Assembly: GCF_040802235.1 (NCBI RefSeq)
Contig: NC_133158.1
Coordinates: 157,864,401-157,928,400, forward strand
DNA: 64,000 nucleotides
Reading direction: 5' to 3'
Source: Manis javanica
Lineage: Eukaryota > Chordata > Mammalia > Pholidota > Manidae
This document shows, piece by piece, positions 62,808 to 64,000 of this stretch. A model generated the notes under the pieces. The model was not told the DNA's origin. It worked only from the letters and a program-made list of their open reading frames with translations, and made no database searches. The first letter of the stretch is position 1. The number at the start of each line of letters is the position of its first letter. A program made the position numbers and the translations under genes.

Positions 62808-64000
62808 ATCCATATGCTGCTTACAAGAGACTCACCTCAATCCCAAAGACATGCACAGACTTAAAATTAAGGGATGGAAAAAGATATTTCATGCAAACAA
62901 CAGAGAGAAAAAAGCAGGTGTTGCAGTACTAGTATCAGACAAAATAGACTTCAAAATAAAGAAAGTAACAAAAGATGAAGAAGGACATTACATAATGATA
63001 AAGGGCTCAGTCCAACAAGAGGATAAAACCATTATAAATATATACGCACCTAATACAGGAGCACCAACATATGTGAAACAAATACTAACAGAATTAAAGG
63101 AAGAAATAGAATGCAATGCATTCATTCTGGGAGACTTCAACACACCACTCACTCCAAAGGACAGATCCACCAGACAGAAAATAAGTAAGGACACAGAGGC
63201 ACTGAACAACACACTAGAACAGATGGACCTAATAGACATCTACAGAACTCTACATCCAAAAGCAACAGGATACACATTCTTCTCAAGTGCACATGGAACA
63301 TTCTCCAGACTAGTCCACATACTAGGCCACAAAAAGAGCCTCAGTAAATTTCAAAAAATGGAAATCCTACCAACCAACTTTTCAGACCACAAAGGCATAA
63401 AACTAGAAATAAATTGTACAAAGAAAGCAAAAAGGCCCACAAACACATGGAGGCTTAACAACATGCTCCTAAATAATCAATGCATCAATGACCAAATTAA
63501 AATGGAGATCCAGCAATATATGGAAACAAATGACAACAACAACACAAAGCCCCAACTACTGTGGGACGCAGCAAAAGCAGTCTTAAGAGGAATGTTTATA
63601 GCAATCCAGGCATATTTAAAGAAGGAAGAACAATCCCAAATGAATAGTCTAATGTCGCAATTACCGAAATTGGAAAAAGAAGAACAAATGAGGCCTAAGG
63701 TCAGCAAAGGAGGAACATAATAAAGATCAGAGAAGAAATAAATAAAATTGGGAAGAAAAAAACAATAGCAAAAATCAATGAAACCAAGAGCTGATTCTCC
63801 GAGAAAATAAATAAAATAGATAAGTCTCTAGCCAGACTTATTAAGAGGAAAAGAGAGTCAACACACATCAACAGAATCAGAAATTAGAAAGGAAAATTCA
63901 CAACGGACCCCACAGAAATACAAAGAATTATTAGAGAGTACCATGAAAACCTATATGCCAACAAGCTGGGAAACCTAAGAGAAATGGACAACTTCCTAGA
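62808..64000 (+). mobile_element. L1 copy 2, continuation (runs off the window)
   Basis: ORF2 of the older L1 resumes after the insertion and continues to the window edge. Frame 62851-63720 holds most of the endonuclease domain: FILGDFNTP and SDHKGIKLE are present, but the conserved SRIDHILG reads SRLVHILG, so the Asp expected at the active site is Val. A one-base loss near 63706-63715 ends the frame, and stops follow. The element is dead. Confidence 0.93.

Noticed and set aside
1..64000. CRISPR arrays, bacterial operons, tRNA or rRNA genes
   Set aside because: No regularly spaced repeats, no cloverleaf with A/B boxes that I could defend, and the sequence is plainly mammalian.

Overview
The window is nuclear DNA from a placental mammal. 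The evidence is an AT-rich background with long gene-free stretches, several LINE-1 (L1) elements, solo LTRs of endogenous retroviruses, decayed MIR and MaLR-type repeats, microsatellites, and one cellular gene whose protein is a vertebrate TRIM family member. I see no Alu, B1/B2, BovB, carnivore tRNA-Lys SINE or equine SINE. Together with the L1 type, this makes me think of a laurasiatherian lineage poor in recent SINEs (a pangolin would fit), but that is only a weak guess.

The one gene is an intronless, full-length TRIM36 copy on the + strand: coding sequence 7545-9698, 717 codons. It lies in a unit running from about 7076 to 11343. Its parent has many introns. This copy has none, ends in an AATAAA signal and a degenerate A-rich tail, and is flanked by direct repeats of AAAATCCCC(C)TGGCA. 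The 5' repeat sits at a TT/AAAA site of the kind cut by L1 endonuclease. It is therefore a retrocopy made by L1 machinery. The reading frame is fully open, every zinc ligand of the RING and both B-boxes is present, and the GC-rich, CpG-rich 5' leader was copied with it. It is best called a candidate functional retrogene.

The right side is dominated by L1. One near full-length, broken L1 lies at 24558-30466. A second, with a different 5' end, begins at 54794 and runs off the window, and it is split by a third. The third is a single insertion (56752-62792) bounded by 15-bp repeats of AAAAAAGCAAGACCC. It consists of an L1 body, then about 700 bp of foreign sequence containing a complete 420-bp solo LTR with its own 5-bp duplication, then a poly(A) tail 18 bases after an AATAAA. 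This is a clear 3' transduction: the L1 transcript read through its own end, used a downstream poly(A) signal and carried an LTR to the new site. A sister copy of that LTR sits at 2201-2609.

Other mobile pieces are an ancient minus-strand L1 (14690-16375), a short twin-primed (5'-inverted) L1 with recognisable target duplications (46895-47720), a complete minus-strand solo LTR (35559-36126), two diverged copies of an unassigned repeat (near 34.85 and 41.85 kb), MIRs, and MaLR-like fragments. The rest is AT-rich sequence in which I see no gene. The window holds no operon-like or pathway arrangement: the story is one retrogene and a layered record of L1 activity, the same machinery that made the retrogene.
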